A stretch of DNA of 36,920 nt from Pelargonium nanum. Lineage: Eukaryota > Streptophyta > Magnoliopsida > Geraniales > Geraniaceae. The notes beneath the pieces were generated by a model, which saw only the letters and a program-made list of their open reading frames with translations, was not told the DNA's origin and made no database searches. Location: the NCBI GenBank assembly GCA_036897485.1, contig JAYMTF010000414.1, forward strand, positions 1-36,920. The letters are read 5' to 3'. Below, piece by piece: positions 1-10,428 of the stretch (positions are counted from its first letter, which is position 1; every line of letters begins with the position of its first letter). The translations under genes were made by a program, and so were the position numbers.

Positions 1-2198
1 AATAAGCTCAGCGGGAAGTTGCCGAGCGATCTGGGTAAGAACTCGCCATTTAATCATCTTGATGTTTCTTACAATGAATTTTCCGGTGAAATTCCGGGGG
101 ATTTATGCGCCAAAGGAGCTTTGGAGCAGCTTATAATGATCTACAATGAGTTTTCCGGGGAGATTCCGGCGAGCCTCGGTAAATGTCAGAGCTTGAGAAG
201 GGTTCGCCTGAGGAACAACCAACTTTCCGGTGAAGTTCCGGAGGGTTTATGGGGTCTGCCCCATGTGTCCTTGTTTGAGCTAGTTGAAAATTCACTATCT
301 GGGAAGGTCTCTAACAAGGTCAACGGAGCATACAACCTTTCGGTTCTGTTGCTTTCCAAAAACCAGTTTTCCGGGTCAATACCAGATGGGATTGGGTCAT
401 TGAGCAATCTTGTTGAGTTCTCTGGTGATGGAAACATGTTCAGTGGCCCAATCCCGGGAACGTTGGTGAAGCTGAGTCAATTGACTAAGCTTGATCTTAG
501 TGGCAATGAGCTATCCGGTGGTTTGCCGGAGGGAATTCAGGGTTGGAAGAAGCTCAATGAGCTTAATTTGGCAAACAATAGCTTATATGGTAACATCCCT
601 AATGAAATCGGAAGCTTGCCCGTGCTCAATTATCTTGATCTTTCGATGAATCACTTCTATGGAAAGATTCCAACCGAGTTGCAGCATTTGAATCTCAACA
701 TCCTCAATTTGTCAAGCAATTCGCTCTCCGGAGACATCCCTCCGCTTTATGCCAAGGAAGGCTACAAGGACAGCTTCCTTGGAAACCCGGGCTTGTGTGG
801 TGATATCGCCGGCCTATGTGCTGGGACGGGAGAAAGTAAGAATCAGCGCGATTTGTGGATTCTTAGATCAATATTTATACTTGCTGGCTTAGTTTTTGTT
901 GTTGGGATGGTTTGGTTCTATCTGAGATACAGGCGATTTAAAAGGGCTAAGAAAAGAGTTGCTATGTCGAAGTGGAGGTCGTTTCATAAGCTTGGTTTCA
1001 GCGAAAACGAGATTGTTGATTGCCTCAAAGAAGACAATGTGATTGGAAGCGGGGCTTCGGGGAAAGTCTACAAAGTTGTTCTTAGTAATGATGAGATAGT
1101 TGCTGTGAAAAAGCTTTGGGGACCATCAAAGAAAGAGGAGATCTTGGTGGGTTCAGAAAAGGATGGGTTTGAAGTTGAAGTTGAGACCTTGGGAAAGATA
1201 AGACACAAGAATATTGTGAAGTTATGGTGTTGCTGCAACACGGACGCCAAAAAGCTCCTGGTTTACGAATACATGTCGAATGGAAGCTTGGGGGACTTGT
1301 TGCATAGTAACAAGGGAGGTTTGTTGGATTGGCCGACAAGGCATAAAATAGCGCTTGGTGCAGCCGAGGGGCTCTCTTATTTGCATCATGATTGTGTTCC
1401 TCCTATTGTGCACAGGGATGTAAAATCGAACAACATATTGTTAGATGCCGGGTTTGAAGCTAAAGTTGCCGACTTTGGTCTTGCCAAAATTGTCAAAGGT
1501 GTAGGCAAGGGAGCAGAACCTATGTCTGTGATTGCCGGCTCCTGTGGCTACATTGCACCAGGTTTGTTCTCTGTAGTAAATTTCTGGATCACACATGTTC
1601 ATGTTATTAGTAACTATGTTGAAATTAACATATCCCATTGTCTGTTGTACATTTTGCAGTATGATTTTTCTTGCTGCATATAGCTGTAGTTTCATCTGTT
1701 AAATAGAACTAAAGATTGATAACTTGCATAATTATGTAAAATAATGCTTAGATTCAAATCATAATTTTGATTTTGTCTCTTTTGTTGTAAACTGATGCAG
1801 AATATGCGTATACTCTTCAAGTGAACGAAAAGAGTGATATATTTAGCTTTGGAGTGGTCATATTAGAGCTTGTAACGGGAAGACTTCCCACGGATCCAGA
1901 GTTTGGCGAGAAGGATTTGGTGAAGTGGGTCTGCTCAACCTTGGACCAGAAAGGAATTGAACACGTGCTTGATCCCAAACTTGATTCCGCGGCGTACGAG
2001 GAAGAAATTGGCAGGGTACTTGACATTGCACTTCAATGCACAAGTTCACTTCCCATTAATCGTCCATCAATGCGAAGAGTGGTGAAATCGCTGCAGGAGG
2101 CAGCTGGTGCAGAGATGAAGCCGAAAACTGAAAAGAACGATGGTAAGCTCTCGCCTTACTACTACGACGACAATGCTGACCAAGCAAGCTTAGTCTGA
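1..2198 (+). CDS. HSL1: LRR receptor-like kinase, HAESA-LIKE 1 type (5' truncated by window edge)
   Basis: Plasma-membrane LRR-XI receptor kinase of the HAESA/HSL class; family members bind secreted peptides (IDA for HAESA, CLE9/10 for HSL1) with SERK co-receptors. Exon 1 is 1-1561, the intron is 1562-1800 (GT-AG, 239 bp) and exon 2 is 1801-2198. The split falls in the activation-segment motif GYIAP/EYAYTL. The visible part is 652 aa, open from base 1 in frame 1; a full family member is roughly 1000 aa, so the signal peptide and first LRRs lie outside. Seen in order: about nine LRRs (LSGxIPxxLG type), the C-terminal cap around GNPGLCGD, one TM helix near 865-930, then the kinase. Kinase motifs are the glycine loop GSGASGKV (1045-1068), VAVK lysine (1099-1110), HRD (1411-1419) and DFG (1471-1479). 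All catalytic residues are present, so it should be an active RD kinase. The C-tail ends in a Tyr/Asp-rich stretch. Assignment to HSL1 rather than HAESA rests on juxtamembrane and kinase sequence, and is moderate. Confidence 0.9.
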
Positions 2199-3341
2199 GG
2201 ACAAATTTTGGCCTCTCAGCTTGTTTAGATTGAGAAACAGAATGTCATACTTAGTGTAACACTGTAGCTGTAACTATAGGCTCATTTGTAAAATGAAAAC
2301 ATGTTTTGGAGTGTGTAGTGCCCAAGAAGAGATCATATGTTTTTGCATCAGTGTACAATGAGATTGTGAAATCTGAAATCTGTAAAGATCTGGTTTTTGA
2401 ATCTTGATGTAGTTTCATGCCTTGTGCTTCCCATTTAGTGATTTGTGTCCTCTCCTTGCTTTGTCTCTATTTATATAGAGTGTGGAGAAATTCTTTGACT
2501 TAAAGAGCTCATTTGTTCGGAACCAAGACCAATAATAGAGACAAAACCAGCTTTAAACTGTTACAAGAGCTTTTTAAAGTCTATACATGTGATGAGGGAG
2601 AATGATTTTAGTCGGATTAAACTAACATAATAGTTTGAGAAAAGTTAATAAGAAGTATCTAGGTAAACAAAAGTTCAGAGATCTTTCTACATGCTCTAAG
2701 AACACAGACCACATATAAAATGAGTGACAAAAATTGGATGGGGTAGTTCTTTGGGTAACCTAGGTTTTTTAGTGCGGGCGCAGTTGCCTGAGATCATAGG
2801 AAGGGGGGTCTTGGGTTGAGGTAGTTCGACAAAAATTGGATGGGCCGAAGTTAGTTTGGCTGAGTTGTGGGTTCTCAGGTTGGGTTTTTGTTTGACGGAG
2901 TTTTTGGATGTTGTAAACCTCATTGTTGAGGCTGATGCTAGCTTTATTATCTATCTTCTTACTCTGATTGTGAATCTCACCCATGGAGATCTTTGATTTT
3001 GGAGTTGAGGGAAAGAGATTCCTGATTTGAAGAGTTTATTTTGTTACAGGTGGGTAGAAGGACAAATCGCTTGGCAGATTTTTAGCCAAATTTTGTTATA
3101 GTACTTATTCGAATTGTAATCTTATTTTTCATCCGCTTATGAGTGTCCATGTTATCATTAAAGATGATTGTAATCAATTTACAAACTCTCTTTCGATTGA
3201 CCGTTTTGATGTTTCATGTAGTAGTTCTTTTCATATGTAAAAGAAGAAGAGTGAAGTATGGGAGATAGAAACTTTAGGAGAAAGACCATTCATCTTATTT
3301 CCTGGCTTATTTTATTTATGACATAAAATTATAATGTTTAT
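2199..3341. other. HSL1-type 3' UTR and spacer before the TPX2-like gene
   Basis: No coding exon is supported here. The first 200-300 bases should be the receptor kinase 3' UTR. A short direct repeat, GACAAAAATTGGATGGG, occurs near 2726 and again near 2829, inside a G-rich stretch (2730-2900). Open frames on the minus strand here show no recognisable domain or splice pattern. The rest is plain AT-rich spacer leading into the next promoter. Confidence 0.5.
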
Positions 3342-3377
3342 TTTGGCGCTATAATAAAATAAATACTATTTTGGCGC
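3342..3377 (+). promoter_or_regulatory. Two E2F-type sites in a 28-bp duplicated promoter segment
   Basis: TTTGGCGC occurs at 3342-3349 and again at 3370-3377, each inside the same longer segment (ATTTTGGCGCTATAATAAAA). The octamer fits the plant E2F/DP consensus TTTSSCGC. The pair lies about 420-450 bp before the start codon of the TPX2-like gene and therefore probably in its promoter. E2F control would suit a mitotic protein. The consensus match is seen directly; binding is inferred. Confidence 0.55.
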
Positions 3378-3793
3378 TATAATAAAAAAATACAGTTGAT
3401 CGTTGGTGATGGAGGCTGGAGCATTTCATCTCTTAGTCTACCTTTTCATGGCTGTCTCTCGTTCCCGAACGAAAATCTCGGCGCCCGATTCGATGCGTGC
3501 CCTTTCTTACATAACATTACACGAAACGAAATACACATTTGCTCCTCAAACCAACCTAAGTTTTGTAGACCTTTGTTTTTCTCTCTTCCAGACGAGAGCC
3601 AGAAACCGTGAGGTTCCGCTATGGTATCTTGATCCTCATGATCTCTGCTTTCTCTCTCATATCTTCCTGAGAGAGGAAGTGACGATACATTTCCTTCTGA
3701 GCTTTTCACGCATCGGATTGATTTCAGCGGTATTCTCTGGTTTCTTCTCTCCGAAGAAGAAGAAGATATTATAATTTATTTTTATTTCCGAAG

Positions 3794-6700
3794 ATGATTC
3801 AGGGAATTGAGGAATTGGCCATGGAATCGCACGTAGATGAACAAATTGATCTCGATTACGAGTTTGAGGCCCCCCAATACTTTGATTTCTCTGTACCTGA
3901 AACGGATTCGGAGGCTCAAAAAGCCGAGGAGTGGTTCTTGTCTGCCCGCAGCGATCCACCTTCTCGTAAGTCAACAATTGCTTTTCTTGATTTTCCACTT
4001 TTCCTGCTAATTATTTCTTTATTTGATGAAATTGGAAAGTTTAATGGGATAATTAGGTTATTGACATATTGATCTCTTTTTAATATATATATGATAATTG
4101 AGTTTCACACGTTATTCGGTTTAATTATTACCTGAGAATCAAGATTCTAATTAAGCTAATGATAATTTAACGAGGTGTCATTTTGTTTTGAAGGCTTAAT
4201 TTCTTTATTTTCATATTATTTCCCATTAATGAATGATATTGCATTTGTTGTGTGCATTCACTGCATTGTCACATTGTAAAACTTTTAGGACTTTCAATTT
4301 GTGTTTTTATATTCTTTTTATTTATATAGTTTTACCAATATTTGATTGTTTCTTTTTATGATTCAGCTTTTATTATAAAGTTGAATATGGATATAGACTT
4401 AGAACTTACAAGTGTGTCTGAGAGTTGCGAGGACGGAGATGTCACAGTTTATACTCGCAGTATGTCTGGTGCTACAATGAGCTACTGCCCCAGTACTATA
4501 TCGGATGGAATTAGTGAGATAGGTAGATGCTCCTTGTGCTTCTTTATTACTGTTCTTTTTAGTTTTATAGAAGTTTTTGTTAGCAATGTGATGTTAGTTT
4601 CACTGCATTTCAATGTTTGTTTTGATGGTGCAATATCTCTACATGTGATTTCAGCTTTAGTTATTGAGAAATTTGTTAGTTAAGTCTTTTAACAATGAAG
4701 AAAAAAACTAACAACACTTTGGGAAAAAAAGAAAGGAAGTCCAAGGACATTATCGATGATGAATTTGGGATAATTTCTCTTCTGATTATGAGTTGGAGAG
4801 ATAACGTGGGTAGCAAGCTCTGAATTACATGTTTTTTCAGCCTATATCGGGAAGAGAAGGCTGTGTATAAAGAACAATTTATTTTAGTTTCAGGAAATAA
4901 ATAATGAAGTTTACAAAAATAGCATGTTAGTGGCTTCATATAGATAGAAAATGCTGTTTCCTTTAGATAGTGATAAAAGAGAAAGATTTTCCTGGTATTT
5001 ATCTTTGTTGCTGAAAAGCACTAAGAAATTATAGTATTCGGTTGAATTCCGTACCATAAGATCATGTGTACTTGTGAGGTTGTACTTTTGTCTTCAGAAT
5101 CAAAATGAGGGGTTTAGCTTGCATACAGGTCGAGAGATGGTAATAAAATAAAATAAACCTAATGATTTCCTCTGCTTAATTTTATGGCCAAATGATAATT
5201 GTACTTTTCTTTCCCCTACCATTTCATGTAACTAATTACAAATTTGCAATTTTCTCCTCTTTCCAGAAATAGTGAGTCCAGGTATTCCAAAAGCTAAAGC
5301 AAATTCACAACTCAAGTCAACATTTTCAAGATGTTCAACTTTAATGAAACCTACAGCAAGTCATTTGGCTAAACTAAATCAACCACAACCTTTGAGAAGG
5401 TGTTGCTCATATTCCTCATGTTATTGTGACTGTTGATGTTATCCAGTCTTTCCTTAGTATTTAGCTCCTATATTTATTGGGTCATTCTGAACTATTTAGG
5501 CTTCCGAATATGTCAACTAAGACTGACGAGAAGACTTCACAAAATTATTCTTCAAGTGACTCCCTAGCAACCAAGAGGCAAAAGCTAGAATCTGGCTACC
5601 TGCATAAGGTACATTACAATATGTTTTCTTATCTTAACGCTTTTGTTTTTTTTTCATACATTTGGTGGCTAATACTCAGGAGTGGTGTAATCAAATTTGT
5701 TAATAGAAACATTGCATTGGATTTGGTTCTAGTATTTTGTACATTCCCTAGAAATAGATCATTTCTTCTCATGTGCAAACCCGATATCGCTTTGCACCTG
5801 ACACATTCACAAGTCTTCTTCTTGCTTTGTGCTGGACTTTAATATTATTTAATCAGGGTAGCGGCATGACTCAAACTTGTGACCTTTAGGTCACCAAGGC
5901 TCTAAAACCATGAAGAGGATCAACTCAACTAAATGGTTAGGCTATAGTTAAAGCCCCGATATTAATTTTATACTCTTAACAGTTATAAAATAGCTATTGT
6001 GAATAAATAATTGCATTGAATCTTTTCTGTTTCTTATTTCTTCTAATCGGCCAAAGGCATCTTGCAGCCAAACGTTTTTTTGTTTATTTTAAAGATAAAT
6101 TTCCAATATTAAGTATTTTTAGATAGGAAAGAGCTAATTGAGTATTTAAATTCCAAAAACCAGGTTTCTGAATTGAAGAACCAAATTCTTCAGCTACGCA
6201 AGGTTTCTAAGAAGGTCAGCTATACACAACTTAATAATATATTACTCCTTATCATATATTGTGTAGATGTTCTGTTGCTGGTTCGCATGATATGTTTTGG
6301 ACATTATAGTAATCCACAGACGGGTTCTGTATCATTAACAAGGGTAACCCAAGTCAATTTTAATTTTCTTACATATTTATTATTTGGCAGGCTGGACTTA
6401 TTAATATTGTCTCAGTTCGCTCTAAACCTAAATTAACTGTTCCAAAAGAACCTGAGTTAGTAACTGCACGTAGGGCGCAAATTCGCAGGTATTCACTAGT
6501 TTGTCAGCTATTTTAATACTTTACTACCGTACTTTTAGCGGTGGACATAGTTCCTCTAATAAGCTATGGGGTCATTTGTGTTTTTTGAGTTTCAGGTCTA
6601 AGACAAATGCAGACTCCCTTCAACATACAACATCAAATGCCAATATCATTAAAGCACTCCCCTTGGATAGAAAAGTTTGTATTAATTTTACATTTCCAGT

Positions 6701-8311
6701 CATTTTTTCATTGAATTCCATGAGAACCAATGGTGAAAGGAATAAATGGCTGAATTATATAATGAATCATATTTGAGTTTGAAGACATGTTCTGGGCTTT
6801 GCAGGTTCTACAATCTTCTTTATCGCTCCCTAAAAAGATCACAGCAGATTTGTCAGAATCTCAAGTAATAATTAACTGCAACCGCAACTTTAAGTTTACT
6901 TTTCTTGTTTCATCACTTGTATTCCATATGTCCATATAAATTCTGCATTATTAATCTAATAACACTTATGTTTCAGGGAGTAAATGTAGCTAATTCTATT
7001 TCATCACATAATGGAACAACAGAATCCAGAAGGTAACCTATTAGCCATTGTAAACTTCCTTCTCATCTGTTGTGTAATTATCTTCCAGTTATATGTGTTA
7101 TGTGTTCCTTGTTCTGTATTATTCTCGATTGAAGCTTTCTTTTCTTCAGTAATATGTGGACCATTGGCTGAAGTTTCCTTTCTCAAGTGTTTAACAAGAA
7201 CGTGTTAAATGTCAATATCTTTAATGTAATTAGGACATTATTCCATATTGCTCTTCCAGCTGACAAGCAGTTCTAAGGAGTTTTAACGCTCTATAATATT
7301 GAGATGGTTATAGTTGATTTCCTTATGATCATGCCTCTCTTGCACAGACAAAACATGGTTGATGCCTCAAAACAGGAGAAATGTGGAAGACCTAACCATG
7401 TGAGATCACGCTCTTTTAATATGGATGATGCCTCAAAACAGGAGAAATGTGAAAGAGCTAACCATGTGAGATCGCGCTCTTTTAATATAAAGGTGATTTA
7501 AACATCAATAATTACAAACCTCTATAGTGAGGGTCTTTCCTTCTTTTTTTCTTTTTGTAAGCAGCTCCAATAGTAATTATGGATGAGTCTCTTGTACTAT
7601 GTTTTTTCATGTTATTTCATTATTGATGATGGTTTTCGATTTAAGTATAATGTACTGCTTGTAGGCATTGAAGTCGCCATCCGGTAAGAAACCAGAGCAC
7701 AAACCACCGGTAGAATTCTCTAATAAGGTAAAAACTGGGGTTTACTTTCTTCAGAACAGATATACACAGTCAACTAATAAAGGGATTGTTTGTTAAATTT
7801 GTGAGACACAATTGTTAAAGTTAATTGTTCATTATGCTGTATCAGTACACATATATTTCTCACAACTCTCTTTATTCAACCTATATCAATATCTTGATTT
7901 GATTGCAGCTGTACCCGGCCTCTAAAGTCCACCAGAATTCAAGATCTCCAACACCCACCAAGGTTAGTTCCTTCAAACAACCTTAATATTTACTTTGTTC
8001 CTGTTCTTTTTCATAACAAACAAGTTCTCTTGTTGTCTAGATTCAGGCCCCAAAAGAGAACACAATGAGCTCCATGCAGCGGGCACGTGAGGTATGTTTA
8101 CTAGAATTTTAATGAATCTTAGGTTATCGCTTTACAAAAGGAAAATCTTAGTTGGTAGTAATGTTTATGGAAAATCTTGCAGGTGATAAATGTTCTTAAA
8201 GGAAAATCAGAGAGGTTTGGTGGGAAGCTACTTAGTTGTGGGACTCGCAATCGGATGCATGAAATGCAAGCGCAAGCTAGTTCTAAACGGTTTTACCAAG
8301 TAGCAACATAG
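3794..8311 (+). CDS. TPX2-like microtubule/Aurora-binding protein, short form, 14 exons
   Basis: Exons: 3794-3965, 4367-4522, 5267-5399, 5500-5608, 6164-6214, 6391-6488, 6596-6674, 6805-6864, 6977-7032, 7348-7492, 7665-7727, 7909-7962, 8041-8091, 8183-8311. All junctions are GT-AG with phase conserved, giving 451 aa. The N-terminus carries the TPX2 Aurora-kinase-binding signature: YEFEAPQYFDF (residues 22-32) followed by an acidic linker and EEWF (45-48). A central LMKPTASHLAKLNQP block and KPKLTVPKEPEL (about 219-230) match the TPX2 central/importin region. The C-terminal TPX2 microtubule domain (KLEEK type) is absent, so this is the short class, like the Arabidopsis gene I recall next to ERL1 (At5g62240). 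TPX2 proteins activate Aurora and nucleate spindle microtubules; for this short form that role is inferred. Exon 5 could instead end at 6202, also in frame. Exon 10 has an internal duplication. The gene is convergent with the ERL gene. Confidence 0.85.
5857..5975 (-). mobile_element. Decayed LTR/TRIM retroelement remnant in TPX2-like intron 4
   Basis: Read on the minus strand, this reads like the end of a plant LTR followed by a primer-binding site and leader. TGGTTTTAGAGCC (5898-5910) differs at two positions from the initiator-Met tRNA complement TGGTATCAGAGCC, and is followed by GGTGACCTAAAGGTCAC. That combination is familiar from plant LTR/TRIM elements. No second LTR or coding part is seen. 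It lies wholly inside intron 4 (5609-6163), antisense to the gene. Confidence 0.5.
7358..7489 (+). repeat. 66-bp in-frame tandem duplication within exon 10 of the TPX2-like gene
   Basis: Unit 1 is 7358-7423 and unit 2 is 7424-7489, each 22 codons, differing at 5 of 66 bases. The encoded units share DASKQEKC and NHVRSRSFN and occupy residues about 309-330 and 331-352. The copies stay in frame and add two basic R-S-R-S-F motifs. The high identity suggests a fairly recent duplication. Confidence 0.9.
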
Positions 8312-8600
8312 AGCGGTAATGGTTATTTATGCCATTTGGTCTTTTTGTGATCATTTTGAATTGGAATGAACTTGATTTTGAATGTTGCAGGAGCTTCAAG
8401 ATCTGCTGAGAATCACACAAATGACTTGAGTCGTATGAATATGGTACAGTTCAATTAGAAAATTTTCAAGCTTCATCAGTTGTTGCATGGCTGGAAACGT
8501 TTCGGCATTTTTCTGCCACATCCGATGCGCTTTATATACAAAATTTTGTGCTGTAAATACTCAGTTCAGCAATTGAATCCCCAATAAATAGTTTTGGGGG
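8312..8600 (+). other. 3' UTR of the TPX2-like gene, with probable 3' UTR intron
   Basis: Right after the stop, GCG/GTAATG at 8315/8316 and TTGCAG at 8385-8390 make a good splice pair, giving a 75-bp intron (8316-8390) just past the stop codon. A consensus AATAAA poly(A) signal is at 8583-8588. An alternative junction from 8300 or nearby would replace the last few residues with another short tail, so the exact C-terminus is uncertain. Confidence 0.45.
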
Positions 8601-10428
8601 TCAACTTTGTATAGTGTTCAGTTCAAGTCGTCTAACCTATAATAGTTGTTCCATTGTGTGGAATTTGGAAGTTGTTTATGAACTAATGTAATTTTTTGCA
8701 CAAGCTGAGGTATATGAGGAATTCACTTACTTTTTCCTTTCATTATGTGTATCGATGATATATGAAAATTTACAAATTAAATGAACGAATGATAAGGCGA
8801 TATGTATCATTTGAATCACTAAGTTGACCCATTGAAAAGTCTATGGAGTCAAATCCACATGCGACTATATCTCGAAATCTTGAAAGGTCGACCATCACGA
8901 GAAAGATTCTCATGGCTCCTCCTCAACATTTAGTCCCAAGAGAATCTTATATCTCTCAAAAGAACTTAACATCATACATAGCTCCAAAATAGAGCCACCA
9001 ACATCTCCAAGGTGCCCAAGGTTTCTTAAGCGTTATAATCCTAGCCACGTTGCTTAAAGGGCATACAGAGGTCTCATTACCCAATCGACGCCCACGAACG
9101 GCGAGTCTAAGCTCAGCATGGGTCCCATTGTTGTTCTCACATCTTCACCGATCAATCACGCGATGTCACATCAACGACTTGGTTTCTATGTAAAAATACT
9201 TCCTCCTTAGACGAAGAAATGATTAAGAATTTTTTACTCTCATTTTTTACATTATATTTTGTTGTGCTCAGTTTCCTATGGAAAAGTTTTACACTCACAC
9301 TTGAAATAGATTCTAGTGCGCTAGCACTGATTTCCATGTTTTGAGAAACCATGGATTCCAGTGCGCCAACTTCAAGACCACTTTTTATTTGACAAACTAT
9401 CCACGCACATTTTAGGACAGAAAGAGCACTAATTAGTAATAGAACTAAATAAAAAAGAGTAAATTGAGTATCAGCTGACTGATATAATTATTATATTAGT
9501 TGCACTTACGTGAACTAAATAAGAAAGAGTAAATCTATAAAACTAGATAAAATTTAAAGGGCAAAATGGTGAAATACATGTAATAAATTAAAGTTGAACC
9601 AATCAAATCGTGACACGTGTCACATAAAAATTAAAATTTTAATTTAAAATTAAGTCATCACCACATCATCGCCACTAATAAAGCAACTAACCCCAACTAA
9701 TGGTGGGAACTTTTTTGACCCAAATTACCAAAGTTCAGGAACCTAAGTGACTTATTCAAAATTCAAGGACTAAAACGGTAGACTTTTTAAAAGTTCATAG
9801 ACCTTTTTAACCTTTAATCCTTTTATAATCAGTTATTTTAAAGAATGAAACATAAAATAATTGTGTTCTGGAAACAAAAATGAAACCCTGCATCATAATG
9901 TTTGCGCAACAACTGTCCATTTATAATTGGATGGATATTTTGCAATTAAATGCCATAATCGAAATCATGCATATTCCATGCCACTGTTTTCAATTCATGG
10001 TGCTTGTACAACCACATAGCAGATAATCTTTGGACATCACATCTTATAAATGTCTGCTCTGCACTGCACCACATACTGTCCTAGCTACTTCACCTATGTC
10101 TTTGTAGGGTACCCTCCAAAGCTGCAACCCTATGTTTCAAGGGCAATCTATCAGCTATCAGCTATCAGCTGTGAAAGTGATAAATGACAAACACCATTAA
10201 TTTGTGCAGCTTCTCAACTCTGCCAAAAGTCACAACTTCTCTATGTATATAAAGTAATTACACATATAGGCCTTAAATGCTACCACAGATTCCCAGAATT
10301 GAGTTGTGCAAAATGTGTCTCCAAGACAAATATTCCATTTGGACCATCTCCATCTATATTCTCAGATCAAGATTTTCCAAAACCTACCAAAAAAACCTGG
10401 GATTTTCTTGCTTGCCAAACATGTATGT
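8601..10428. other. Convergent spacer between the TPX2-like and ERL genes
   Basis: No gene is supported. Noted features are a perfect 14-bp palindrome GTGACACGTGTCAC at 9610-9623 (with a CACGTG core), and a segment at about 9700-9820 with wording typical of dispersed plant repeats (ATTCAAGGACTAAAACGG). A triplicated ATCAGCT motif lies near 10150. The last few hundred bases should hold the 3' UTR of the ERL gene on the minus strand. Open frames here are short and without family features. Confidence 0.45.

Noticed and set aside
2696..2984. Overlapping minus-strand frames of 71-75 codons
   Set aside because: No domain, no splice partners, biased composition; they lie in the receptor 3' flank and look like chance frames.
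3396..3774. Frames of 71-123 codons upstream of the TPX2-like start
   Set aside because: They begin at non-ATG or poor-context starts and fall in the promoter and 5' leader; the protein sequence is Phe/Ser/Leu-rich with no family match.
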